Positions 17,054 through 24,295 of a stretch of 63,088 nucleotides of DNA are shown here, in pieces (the stretch's first letter is position 1; each line of letters opens with the position of its first letter). The translations under genes and the position numbers were made by a program. The DNA comes from Gemmiger sp. An194 (GTDB taxonomy: Bacteria > Bacillota > Clostridia > Oscillospirales > Ruminococcaceae), in the NCBI RefSeq assembly GCF_002160145.1, contig NZ_NFKA01000020.1, positions 1 to 63,088 on the forward strand. The letters are read 5' to 3'. Below the pieces are notes generated by a model. The model saw only the letters and a list, made by a program, of their open reading frames with translations. It did no database searches and was not told the origin of the DNA.

Positions 17054-17620
17054 ATGACACAAAAGGAAAAGGAATACAAGGCGGCTGTGGAGGCCATCCT
17101 GTTTGCCCATGGCGACGCCATCGGAGCGGACAAGATCGCCGAGGCGCTGGAGATCCCGAAGGATCACACCGTAGCCATTCTGGAGCAGCTGCAGAAGGAA
17201 TACGAAAAGGCGGACCGGGGCCTGTGCATCCTGCCCCTGGGCGACAAGTGGCAGATGGCCACCAAAACCGCCGTGCAGGAGCCGGTGAAACGGGTGCTGG
17301 ACAATCGGCGCAACACGCCCCTTTCCCAGGCGGCGCTGGAGGTGCTGGCGATCATCGCCTACAACCAGCCGGTGTCCCGCGGATTTGTGGAGCAGGTGCG
17401 CGGCGTGGACTCCTCGTCCACCATCGCAAAGCTGATGGAAAAGGGTCTGGTGGAGGAGGCCGGACGGCTGGATCTGCCCGGCCGGCCCATCAGCCTGTGC
17501 ACCACTGAGGTGTTTCTGCGCACCTTTGGTCTGGCAACGCTGGAGCAGCTGCCCCCGCTGCACGAGGGCGACGGCGTTCAGCTGGAGATGGCGGGCAGTA
17601 CGGGCGAGACCCAGGCCTGA
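17054..17620 (+). CDS. scpB: Segregation and condensation protein B
   Basis: The 188-residue protein has two winged-helix units, with LSQAALEVLAIIAYNQPVSRGFVEQVRGVDSS (family pattern ALExLAIIAYxQPVxRxxIexIRGV) and RPISLCTTEVFLRTFGL near the end. It binds ScpA as a dimer in the SMC complex. The start is ambiguous: ATG at 17054 fits the family, while a TTG at 17042 overlaps the scpA stop; AGGAG at 17035 is 14 and 2 bases away respectively. Confidence 0.95.
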   Translation: MTQKEKEYKAAVEAILFAHGDAIGADKIAEALEIPKDHTVAILEQLQKEYEKADRGLCILPLGDKWQMATKTAVQEPVKRVLDNRRNTPLSQAALEVLAIIAYNQPVSRGFVEQVRGVDSSSTIAKLMEKGLVEEAGRLDLPGRPISLCTTEVFLRTFGLATLEQLPPLHEGDGVQLEMAGSTGETQA

Positions 17621-17658
17621 CCCATCCCATGAAGTAAAATGGGTAAGGAGGCGAGCCG

Positions 17659-18432
17659 ATGGCTGTTTTATGGCTGATCCTGAAGGGGATCGGGTGGGTT
17701 TTGCTGGTGCTTCTGGCGCTGCTCATCGCTGCGCTTCTGGTTCCGGTGACCGCTGAACTCTGCTATGAGAAGGGGCAGTTCAGCGCCGCGCTTCGGGTGC
17801 TGGCGGTGCGGGTGAAGCTGTATCCCCGCCCGGAAAAACCGGAAAAGCCCCAAAAGCAGAAGAAACCCCGAAGACCGAAAAAAGCAAAGCCTGTAACGAA
17901 GAAGCCCACGGCACAAGCAGCTGCCGAACAGGAGAAAGCGGCAGCAACAGAGCAGACACCAGCGCACAAGCCGCAGGCAGAAGTGTCTGAGCAAAAGCAG
18001 GCGGCACTCCAGCCCGCTGCCCGACAAACCGGCAAAGCCACTGCCCGGCCGCCGCAGCAAAAGCCGGAAAAAACGCTGCAGGAAACCCTGGACTGGGTGC
18101 TTGCCTGGGTGCGCACCGGCGGTCAGATTCTGCGCCGCCTGCTGGAAGGCTTCAAGATCCATCACATTCAAATCTATCTGCCGGTGCATGGGGAAAGTGC
18201 CGCTTCCACTGCGCTGGCTGTGGGCGCGGTACACGCGGGCCTTGGTGCCAGCTTCGGCATGCTGCAGAATTTTTTAGATCTGCGCATGGAGCAGCTGGTC
18301 ATCGAGCCGGATTATACCGGCGAACACCAGGGGCGGGAACATTTCTCTTGTAAAATCACGTCCCATCTGATTATAATGGTAATAACAGGAGTCTGGGCGC
18401 TGCTTCGCCTGCATAAGGAAAAGCTGATCTGA
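17659..18432 (+). CDS. DUF2953 membrane protein (YtfI-like)
   Basis: The 257-residue protein starts at ATG after AAGGAGG. An N-terminal membrane helix (residues 5-28) is followed by a long Lys/Pro/Ala/Gln-rich linker (about 58-140) and a C-terminal domain with GFKIHHIQIYLPVHGESAASTALAVG and LVIEPDYTG, typical of DUF2953. In spore formers this gene commonly precedes gerW, as here. The function is unknown, though a membrane role linked to sporulation is likely. Confidence 0.82.
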   Translation: MAVLWLILKGIGWVLLVLLALLIAALLVPVTAELCYEKGQFSAALRVLAVRVKLYPRPEKPEKPQKQKKPRRPKKAKPVTKKPTAQAAAEQEKAAATEQTPAHKPQAEVSEQKQAALQPAARQTGKATARPPQQKPEKTLQETLDWVLAWVRTGGQILRRLLEGFKIHHIQIYLPVHGESAASTALAVGAVHAGLGASFGMLQNFLDLRMEQLVIEPDYTGEHQGREHFSCKITSHLIIMVITGVWALLRLHKEKLI

Positions 18433-18510
18433 CCGCCGCCCGGCTCGCATTGAAACAAACGGAACATCCCGGCCCCGCAAGGCCGGTTGCATCACAGGAG
18501 GGAAACAACT

Positions 18511-18906
18511 ATGGCTGAACGTCCGCTTGAGGGTATGATGAGCGTCACCCTGGATAAGATCCGCGAGATGGTTGGCTCCAACACCATCATCGGCGAACCC
18601 ATCACACTGGAGGGCACCACCATTCTGCCGGTGTCCAAGGTCACCTTTGGTTTTGCATCCGGCGGTTCCGACTTCGGCGCCAAGACCACCAAGGAGCTGT
18701 TCGGCGGCGGAAGCGGCGCAGGCGTGTCGGTCACCCCGGTGGCCTTCCTGGTCATTAAGGACGGCAACGTGCGCACCATCCAGCTGGCGGACCACAACAG
18801 CACCGTGGACCGGGCGCTGAACATGGTGCCCGAGCTGGTGGACAAGCTCACCGGCCTGCTGAACAAGGGTGAGGCCGCAGCGGCCGACCCGGCACAGAAC
18901 CAGTAA
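18511..18906 (+). CDS. gerW: GerW family spore protein (YtfJ-like)
   Basis: The 131-residue protein starts at ATG after AGGAGGG. It shows the YtfJ/GerW pattern: TIIGEPITLEGTTILPVSKVTFGFASGGSDFG, then GGGSGAGVSVTPVAFLVI. In Bacillus GerW is a forespore protein needed for spore germination; homologues also exist outside spore formers. Gene order DUF2953-gerW is conserved. A terminator follows. Confidence 0.92.
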   Translation: MAERPLEGMMSVTLDKIREMVGSNTIIGEPITLEGTTILPVSKVTFGFASGGSDFGAKTTKELFGGGSGAGVSVTPVAFLVIKDGNVRTIQLADHNSTVDRALNMVPELVDKLTGLLNKGEAAAADPAQNQ

Positions 18907-18911
18907 ACCAA

Positions 18912-18947
18912 GCCGGGCGGCATGTTGAATCTGCCGCCCGCTTTTTC
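18912..18947 (+). terminator. Terminator after gerW
   Basis: The stem CGGGCGGCA / TGCCGCCCG is followed by CTTTTT, just after the gerW stop and before rluB. Confidence 0.8.
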
Positions 18948-18982
18948 TGCAATCAACCAACAGAGAATATGAGGAACGGATT

Positions 18983-19825
18983 ATGGCATTGGAACGAGTA
19001 CAAAAGGTAATGGCCGAGCAGGGCATGTGCTCCCGTCGTGCAGCGGAGCAGATCATTCTGGAGGGCCGGGTGAAGGTGAACGGTCACCCGGTAAACCTGG
19101 GCGATAAGATGGACGTGAACCGGGATACCCTGAGCATCGACGGCCAGCGCATCCGCCTGGAGAAGAAGCAGGAATACCACTACCTGATGCTGCACAAGCC
19201 CCGCGGCTTTGTGACCACTACCAGTGACGAGCGCGGCCGCAAGACCGTGATGGACCTGCTGGCCGATTACCCGGCCCGGGTCTTCCCGGTGGGCCGTCTG
19301 GATAAGGACAGCGAGGGTCTGCTGCTGCTCACCAACGACGGCAGCTTTGCCAACCTGATGATGCATCCCTCCCATGGTGTGAGCAAGCTCTACCGGGTGA
19401 CCGTGCGTCCCCGCGCGGACGAGAGCCAGGTTATTGCTCTGAGCAAGGGCGTTACCCTGGACGACGGCAGCGTCACCCAGCCCGCGGTGATCAACGTGGT
19501 GGTGGATGAGCCGGGCCGCACCGTGATGGAAATGACCATCAAGGAGGGCAAGAACCGGCAGATCCGCCGCATGTGCGAGGCAGTAGGCCTGGAGGTCATC
19601 CGCCTGCGCCGCAGCGCTATGGGCGCGGTGAAGCTGGGCATGCTCCAGCCCGGCCAGTACCGGGAGCTGACCAAGAGCGAGGTGGCCGCCCTGCGTGCCG
19701 CCGCCCAGAAGGGCAAGGCCCGCGCCCAGACCCAGCGTGCCCAGGAGGCTGCTGAGCAGCGCCGCGAGCACCAGAAAAAGCGCAGCACCGCTCCCTCCCG
19801 GCCCAGTCGGCCCCGGCGCGGCTGA
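18983..19825 (+). CDS. rluB: 23S rRNA pseudouridine synthase RluB-like
   Basis: The 280-residue protein has an N-terminal S4 RNA-binding domain (RVQKVMAEQGMCSRRAAEQII) and a synthase domain with catalytic Asp in FPVGRLDKDSEGLLLLTNDG, plus EGKNRQIRRMCEAVG. Such enzymes make pseudouridine in the 23S rRNA peptidyl-transferase region. The basic tail after residue 235 (Ala/Arg/Gln-rich, ending SRPSRPRRG) is an extension beyond the catalytic core. No promoter of its own was clear. Confidence 0.94.
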   Translation: MALERVQKVMAEQGMCSRRAAEQIILEGRVKVNGHPVNLGDKMDVNRDTLSIDGQRIRLEKKQEYHYLMLHKPRGFVTTTSDERGRKTVMDLLADYPARVFPVGRLDKDSEGLLLLTNDGSFANLMMHPSHGVSKLYRVTVRPRADESQVIALSKGVTLDDGSVTQPAVINVVVDEPGRTVMEMTIKEGKNRQIRRMCEAVGLEVIRLRRSAMGAVKLGMLQPGQYRELTKSEVAALRAAAQKGKARAQTQRAQEAAEQRREHQKKRSTAPSRPSRPRRG

Positions 19826-19846
19826 TCGCACCCGAATGAAATGAAA

Positions 19847-19890
19847 CAGGCCCCCGGCCCACCGCATGTTGCGGCAGGCCGGGGGCCTTG
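19847..19890. terminator. Bidirectional terminator between rluB and the hydrogenase
   Basis: AGGCCCCCGGCC pairs with GGCCGGGGGCCT, with an inner CCGCA/TGCGG stem, between convergent genes. Confidence 0.75.
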
Positions 19891-19904
19891 CTGTGCTTAA
19901 AAAC

Positions 19905-21302
19905 TTATTCGCCGGAAACGGGCTGACTCTTCAACAGGCCGCTGCAATCCCGGTAGCTGGTGTGCAGCATCTGTTCGGCCATCTCGCTGAGAGGCTGGCC
20001 ATAAAACTCCTCGTAGACCTGCTTGATCTCCGGGTTCTCATGGCTGGTACGCAGCTCCATGGAGCTGTCCCGCCGGTAAAGGGCAGCGATGCGCTGTTTG
20101 CGGGTTTCGTCCGCATCCCGCATGATGTTTTTGGGCTGACCGCCGCCGCCAATGCAGCCGCCGGGACAGGCCATGACCTCCACAAAATGGTATTGCTTGC
20201 CACTTTCCTTCATGCGCTGCAAAAAGGCGCGGGCGTTGGCGGTGCCGTAGACCACCGCGACCTGAAGCGTCTGGTCGCCGATCTCCACCTGCGCCTCCCG
20301 CACGCCCTCGTAGCCGCGAACCGGGGTCAGATTCAGCAGGCTCTGGGGAGCGCTTTCGCCGGTCAGGTAGGCGTAGGCAGTGCGCAGGGCGGCTTCCATC
20401 ACGCCGCCGGTGTTGCCGAAGATCACACCCGCGCCCGAAGCCTGACCCATCAGGGAATCGTAGGCGGAATCCGCCAATGCGTTCCAGTCCACCCCTTCGG
20501 CCTTGGCCCAGCGAGCCAGCTCTCGGGTGGTGATCACCTGGTCAGTGTCCCGCAGGCCGGGGATGCCCAGATGGTCCGCAGCGCCGTGCAGCTCCTGGCG
20601 GCGGATCTCGAACTTTTTGGCGGTGCAGGGGGTAAGGGCCACATGCACGATCTTCTCCGGGTCCAGACCCATCTTCTTGGCGAAGTAGGTCTTGACCGTG
20701 GGGCCCTGCATGCCGATGGGGCTCTTTGCGGTGGACAGATGGGGCAGCAGCTCGGGGGCATACATCTCGGCAAAGTGGACCCAGCCGGGGCAGCAGCTGG
20801 TGAACTGGGGCAGGGGCCGGTCCTTTTCAGTGATGCGGCGGATCAGCTCACTGGCCTCCTCCACGATGGTCAGGTCGGCGGCAAAGTTGGTGTCCAGCAC
20901 GTAGTCGGCGCCCAGAGCACGCAGCAGCGCCACCATTTTGCCTTCCACAAAGGCGCCGGGCTCCATGCCGAATTCCTCGCCCAGCGCAGCGCGCACCGAG
21001 GGCGAGGTGCTGACCACCAGCACCCGGTCGGGGTCGGCGGCCGCCTGGCGGACCTGGGGGCATTCGTCCCGCTCCACAATGCTGTCCACCGGGCAGACGT
21101 TGGCGCACTGGCCGCAGTAGATACAGATGGCGCGGTTTCCGGTGTCCTCCAGTGTGTAGCTGCCGTGCACTCCCATCAGGTTGGTGCAGGCTTCCTTGCA
21201 CATGCCACAGCGGATGCAGGCCTGCTCATGACGCAGGATACTGGGATTGTCCTCCTCAATGGGGACGCGGACGGATAAGGGCAGATGGTTCAGTTTCCTC
21301 AC
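19905..21302 (-). CDS. [FeFe] hydrogenase, ferredoxin-type (group B-like)
   Basis: The 465-residue protein has two [4Fe-4S] ferredoxin motifs (CIRCGMCKEAC and CIYCGQCANVCP) and the three H-cluster signatures: FTSCCPGW, TPCTAKKFE and MACPGGCIGGGGQP. The usual methionine of the second signature (MPC) is threonine here, as in group B enzymes. No NuoG-like N-terminal clusters are present. It probably oxidises or evolves hydrogen with ferredoxin in the cytoplasm. A GTG start with AAAGGA close by is the best option. The gene stands alone behind an unusually rich promoter region. Confidence 0.93.
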   Translation of the reverse strand: MRKLNHLPLSVRVPIEEDNPSILRHEQACIRCGMCKEACTNLMGVHGSYTLEDTGNRAICIYCGQCANVCPVDSIVERDECPQVRQAAADPDRVLVVSTSPSVRAALGEEFGMEPGAFVEGKMVALLRALGADYVLDTNFAADLTIVEEASELIRRITEKDRPLPQFTSCCPGWVHFAEMYAPELLPHLSTAKSPIGMQGPTVKTYFAKKMGLDPEKIVHVALTPCTAKKFEIRRQELHGAADHLGIPGLRDTDQVITTRELARWAKAEGVDWNALADSAYDSLMGQASGAGVIFGNTGGVMEAALRTAYAYLTGESAPQSLLNLTPVRGYEGVREAQVEIGDQTLQVAVVYGTANARAFLQRMKESGKQYHFVEVMACPGGCIGGGGQPKNIMRDADETRKQRIAALYRRDSSMELRTSHENPEIKQVYEEFYGQPLSEMAEQMLHTSYRDCSGLLKSQPVSGE

Positions 21303-21365
21303 ATTCCTTTCTTTGTGATAGGTTATGTATTCTTCCTTCTGGAATCCAAAAATGGTCGGATTTTA

Positions 21366-21394
21366 ATTATAGCAATTATTATCATTAATATCAA
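21366..21394 (-). promoter_or_regulatory. Strong hydrogenase promoter with Fur-like sequence
   Basis: On the minus strand TTGATA (21389-21394) and TATAAT (21366-21371) are 17 bases apart. The spacer carries GATATTAATGATAATAATT, which matches the classical 19-base Fur consensus at 13 positions by my count. AT-richness makes this suggestive only. Confidence 0.65.
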
Positions 21395-21406
21395 CTGACA
21401 TAGCAT

Positions 21407-21430
21407 CCAAAATATTTGACAGTATTTTGG
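21407..21430. promoter_or_regulatory. Inverted repeat upstream of the hydrogenase promoter
   Basis: Perfect 8-base arms CCAAAATA and TATTTTGG flank an 8-base spacer. The centre lies about 25 bases upstream of the -35 box, a position typical of activator sites. The sequence does not resemble the Rex box TTGTTAAN4TTAACAA. Confidence 0.55.
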
Positions 21431-21465
21431 AGGTTTTCACAGGTGGGCCTCAAGCGGAGCTGGAA

Positions 21466-21504
21466 ATAAAAAACAGCGCCCTTTTCTTTTGGAAAAGAGC
21501 GCTG
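21466..21504 (-). terminator. Terminator of the acyltransferase-like membrane gene
   Basis: On the minus strand CAGCGC and GCGCTG form the base of a stem extended by CTTTTCC/GGAAAAG-type pairing and followed by TTTTTTATTT, just after the stop codon. Confidence 0.75.
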
Positions 21505-21524
21505 CACAAGGCAAGGGGCAGAAT

Positions 21525-22295
21525 TCATCTTACAAGACAAAGAGGCGAAGCGGGCGAAAGAAAAATGACGCATACCGCCATACACAAGGGCTGGTGTACC
21601 AGATAGACCGGCAGACTTTTGCGCCCCAGCCAGTCCAGCCCCGGCAGCCGGAGCCGGGCAGCCTGCTTTACATGCTCGCTGGCAAACAGAAGCGGCCGGG
21701 CAAAGTAGCCCGCCAGAAAGAGAAAATACCAGGGCAGGATGGAAAAGTAATCGCTGGAGAAAAAACCCGGAAAGGGAAAGCCCAGCACCGTGAGCAGGCG
21801 GGAGCGGTAAAGCGCGTCCGGCAGCTGCCAGAGCCGCCACGTGCCAAGGCCCAGCCAGCCCTGGTTCACCGGCCAGAACACCGCCAGCAGCACAAGACTC
21901 ATCGCAAGGCCTGCAGCCGCCCACCGGCCATTCAGCAGCCGGTCCACCGGAATGGTGAGCAGCGTGGCGCAGCCCAGGAAGGTGAGTACCCCGCACCACA
22001 CCGCCTGGTCCGGTACCGCGATCAGGGTCACGGCAGTGATCAGCAGCCCGCAGCCGTTGAGCACAAGCCCCCGACGCAGCGCGTGACGCCTGCCCCAGTG
22101 CCAGCACAGGCCGCTGATGAAAATGAAGGAGCAGCAGATGCACCGCTCCCACACCCGCACCGGCCACCGGGCGGGCCACAGCGGATCGAAGCCCCAGATC
22201 ACATAGACATCAAATAAAAGATGGTACAGCACCATGTTGGCCAGTGCCAGGCCCCGCAGCCCGTCGATCAGATGCCAGCGTTCCCTCGTCTGCAT
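21525..22295 (-). CDS. DUF1624/heparan-alpha-glucosaminide N-acetyltransferase-like membrane protein
   Basis: The 256-residue protein starts at ATG after GGGAGG. It opens with ERWHLIDGLRGLALANMVLYHLLFDVY, the family start with a conserved Arg and His, followed by seven or eight hydrophobic helices and a C-terminal WLGRKSLPVYLVHQPL, as in membrane acyltransferases. These proteins move acyl groups to sugars or lipids across a membrane; the substrate here is unknown. Confidence 0.83.
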   Translation of the reverse strand: MQTRERWHLIDGLRGLALANMVLYHLLFDVYVIWGFDPLWPARWPVRVWERCICCSFIFISGLCWHWGRRHALRRGLVLNGCGLLITAVTLIAVPDQAVWCGVLTFLGCATLLTIPVDRLLNGRWAAAGLAMSLVLLAVFWPVNQGWLGLGTWRLWQLPDALYRSRLLTVLGFPFPGFFSSDYFSILPWYFLFLAGYFARPLLFASEHVKQAARLRLPGLDWLGRKSLPVYLVHQPLCMAVCVIFLSPASPLCLVR

Positions 22296-22332
22296 GAAAA
22301 ATCCTCCCCAAAGCCGGAAAATCAACGCATCC

Positions 22333-22361
22333 ATTGTAATATAAGGCGGCGGGCAAAACAA
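22333..22361 (-). promoter_or_regulatory. Promoter of the DUF1624 gene
   Basis: On the minus strand TTGTTT (22356-22361) and TACAAT (22333-22338) are 17 bases apart, about 40 bases before the start codon. Confidence 0.65.
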
Positions 22362-22390
22362 GGGCGGCCGGGCACGGAGCGATAAAAAAC

Positions 22391-22419
22391 TTGCAATGAA
22401 GCGCCAAACCGAGTAGAAT
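22391..22419 (+). promoter_or_regulatory. Promoter of the yicC-remA-gmk operon
   Basis: TTGCAA (22391-22396) and TAGAAT (22414-22419) are separated by 17 bases, about 108 bases before yicC. It is divergent from the DUF1624 promoter. Confidence 0.7.
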
Positions 22420-22526
22420 AATAGCATGTATATTTAAATGGGGAAATATGTCCGCAGCCGGTTTCAGGCCGGGCAGACCCCGGCGATTTCAATAACGATC
22501 CTACAGGGAACGAGGTGCCTTTATCA

Positions 22527-23405
22527 ATGGCTTTGAGCATGACCGGCTACGGCCGCGGCGAAGCAATCCTGAACGGACGGGACATCACCGTCGAGATCAA
22601 AAGCGTAAACTCCCGTTATTTTGAGTATTCCTCCCGCATCCCCCGCAGCTGTGCCTATCTGGATGATAAGCTGAAAAAGCTGCTCAGCGCAAGCATCAGC
22701 CGGGGCAAGGTGGAGCTGAGCCTGCAGATGCAGAGCGTGGGCAGCCAGGATGTGGCGGTGGAGGTGGATCTGCCTTTGGCCAGAAGCTATGCCGACGCAC
22801 TGGCCGCTCTGGCCGAGCAGCTGGGCGTGAAGAACGACGCCACCGCCAGTCTGATCGCCCGCTACCCGGATGTGCTGAGCGTGCGCCACGCGGATGTGGA
22901 CGAGGAGCAGCTGTGGCAGGATGTGAGCCAGGTGTGCACCATCGCGCTGGAAAACTTCGTGGCCATGCGGGCCGTGGAGGGCGAGAAGCTGAAGGCGGAC
23001 GTGATGGGCCGCCTTGCCACCATCGAGGCCAACGTGGGCAAGGTGGAGGAAGGCAGCGCCGAGCGGGTGCAGGCCTACACCCAGAAGCTGTACACCCGCC
23101 TGCAGACCATCCTGCAGGATCAGAACATCGACGAGGCGCGCATCCTCACCGAGGCCGCCATCTTCGGTGACAAGACCGCGGTGGACGAGGAGACGGTGCG
23201 CCTGCGCAGCCACATCGCCCAGTACCGTGAGATTCTGGAAAGCGACGGTCCGGTGGGCCGCAAGCTGGACTTTTTGACCCAGGAACTGAACCGGGAAACC
23301 AACACCATCGGCTCCAAGTGCCAGGACATCGCCATCACCCGCATCGTGGTGGACACCAAGGCCGAGATCGAGAAGATCCGCGAGCAGATCCAGAACATCG
23401 AGTAA
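22527..23405 (+). CDS. yicC: YicC/YloC family endoribonuclease
   Basis: The 292-residue protein begins MALSMTGYGRGEA, the invariant YicC start, and ends with FLTQELNRETNTIGSKCQD followed by KAEIEKIREQIQNIE. The charged coiled-coil middle is also typical. YicC proteins are oligomeric metal-dependent RNases acting on sRNA and mRNA. It heads the conserved yloC-remA-gmk order. Confidence 0.95.
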   Translation: MALSMTGYGRGEAILNGRDITVEIKSVNSRYFEYSSRIPRSCAYLDDKLKKLLSASISRGKVELSLQMQSVGSQDVAVEVDLPLARSYADALAALAEQLGVKNDATASLIARYPDVLSVRHADVDEEQLWQDVSQVCTIALENFVAMRAVEGEKLKADVMGRLATIEANVGKVEEGSAERVQAYTQKLYTRLQTILQDQNIDEARILTEAAIFGDKTAVDEETVRLRSHIAQYREILESDGPVGRKLDFLTQELNRETNTIGSKCQDIAITRIVVDTKAEIEKIREQIQNIE

Positions 23406-23417
23406 GGAGAGCCAAGC

Positions 23418-23696
23418 ATGAAACTGATCAACATCGGCTTTGGCAACATGGTCAGCGCCAACCGGCTGATCGCCATCGTGAGCCCGGAATCCGCGCCCAT
23501 CAAGCGCATCGTACAGGAAGCGCGGGATAAGGGCTCCCTCATCGACGCAACCTACGGCCGCCGTACCCGTGCGGTCATCATCATGGACTCGGACCATGTG
23601 ATCCTGTCTGCCGTGCAGCCGGAGACCGTGGCCAACCGTCTGAACGACACCGACGATGCCGAGGATGAAATGGAGGACGAACTGGACAATGAATAA
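23418..23696 (+). CDS. remA: RemA-like extracellular matrix regulator (DUF370)
   Basis: The 92-residue protein has the family core [26 protein letters not shown] and [28 protein letters not shown]. RemA is a DNA-binding regulator of biofilm matrix and osmoprotection genes in Bacillus. The acidic C-terminal tail ([14 protein letters not shown]) is an addition. The gene overlaps gmk by eight bases (ATGAATAA), implying coupled translation. Confidence 0.94.
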   Translation: MKLINIGFGNMVSANRLIAIVSPESAPIKRIVQEARDKGSLIDATYGRRTRAVIIMDSDHVILSAVQPETVANRLNDTDDAEDEMEDELDNE

Positions 23697-24261
23697 GGAA
23701 CGCCATCTGATCGTAATTTCCGGGCCTTCCGGCTCCGGCAAGGACACGGTGGTCAAGCGGCTGATGGAGCTGCACCCGGAGATCGAGGTTTCGGTTTCCG
23801 CCACCACCCGCCCCATGCGCTCCGGCGAAAAGGAAGGGGTAAACTACTTCTACCTGAGCCGCGAGGAGTTTGAACGCCGCATTCAGGCGGGTGAGATTCT
23901 GGAGTACGCGGAATACTGCGAAAACTACTACGGTACCCCCAAGTCCGAGGTGGACAAGCGCATTGAAAACGGCATTACCGTGATTCTGGTCATCGAGGTG
24001 ATCGGCGCGGGCAACATCAAGAAGCTGTACCCCGATGCGGTGACCATCTTTGTTCGGCCGCCCAGCTACGGCGAGCTGGAGGAGCGGCTGCGGGGCCGCG
24101 GCACCGAGACCGAGGAATCCATCAAAAAGCGCCTTGCCCGTGCGGTGGAGGAGATGGAGTACGCGGTGGACTACAACGAGGTCGTGATCAACGACACCGT
24201 GGACGAGTGTGCCGAGGAGATCTACGGCCTGATCCAGAAATATCAGCAGGAAGAAGAGTGA
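23689..24261 (+). CDS. gmk: Guanylate kinase
   Basis: The 190-residue protein has [15 protein letters not shown] (P-loop), [21 protein letters not shown] for GMP binding and [18 protein letters not shown]. It phosphorylates GMP to GDP. The start overlaps the end of remA. In many Firmicutes rpoZ and coaBC follow; here priA follows directly. Confidence 0.96.
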   Translation: MNKERHLIVISGPSGSGKDTVVKRLMELHPEIEVSVSATTRPMRSGEKEGVNYFYLSREEFERRIQAGEILEYAEYCENYYGTPKSEVDKRIENGITVILVIEVIGAGNIKKLYPDAVTIFVRPPSYGELEERLRGRGTETEESIKKRLARAVEEMEYAVDYNEVVINDTVDECAEEIYGLIQKYQQEEE

Positions 24262-24295
24262 CCCGCCCCCGGCGGGCGGAAGGGAGCGCGGCGCG

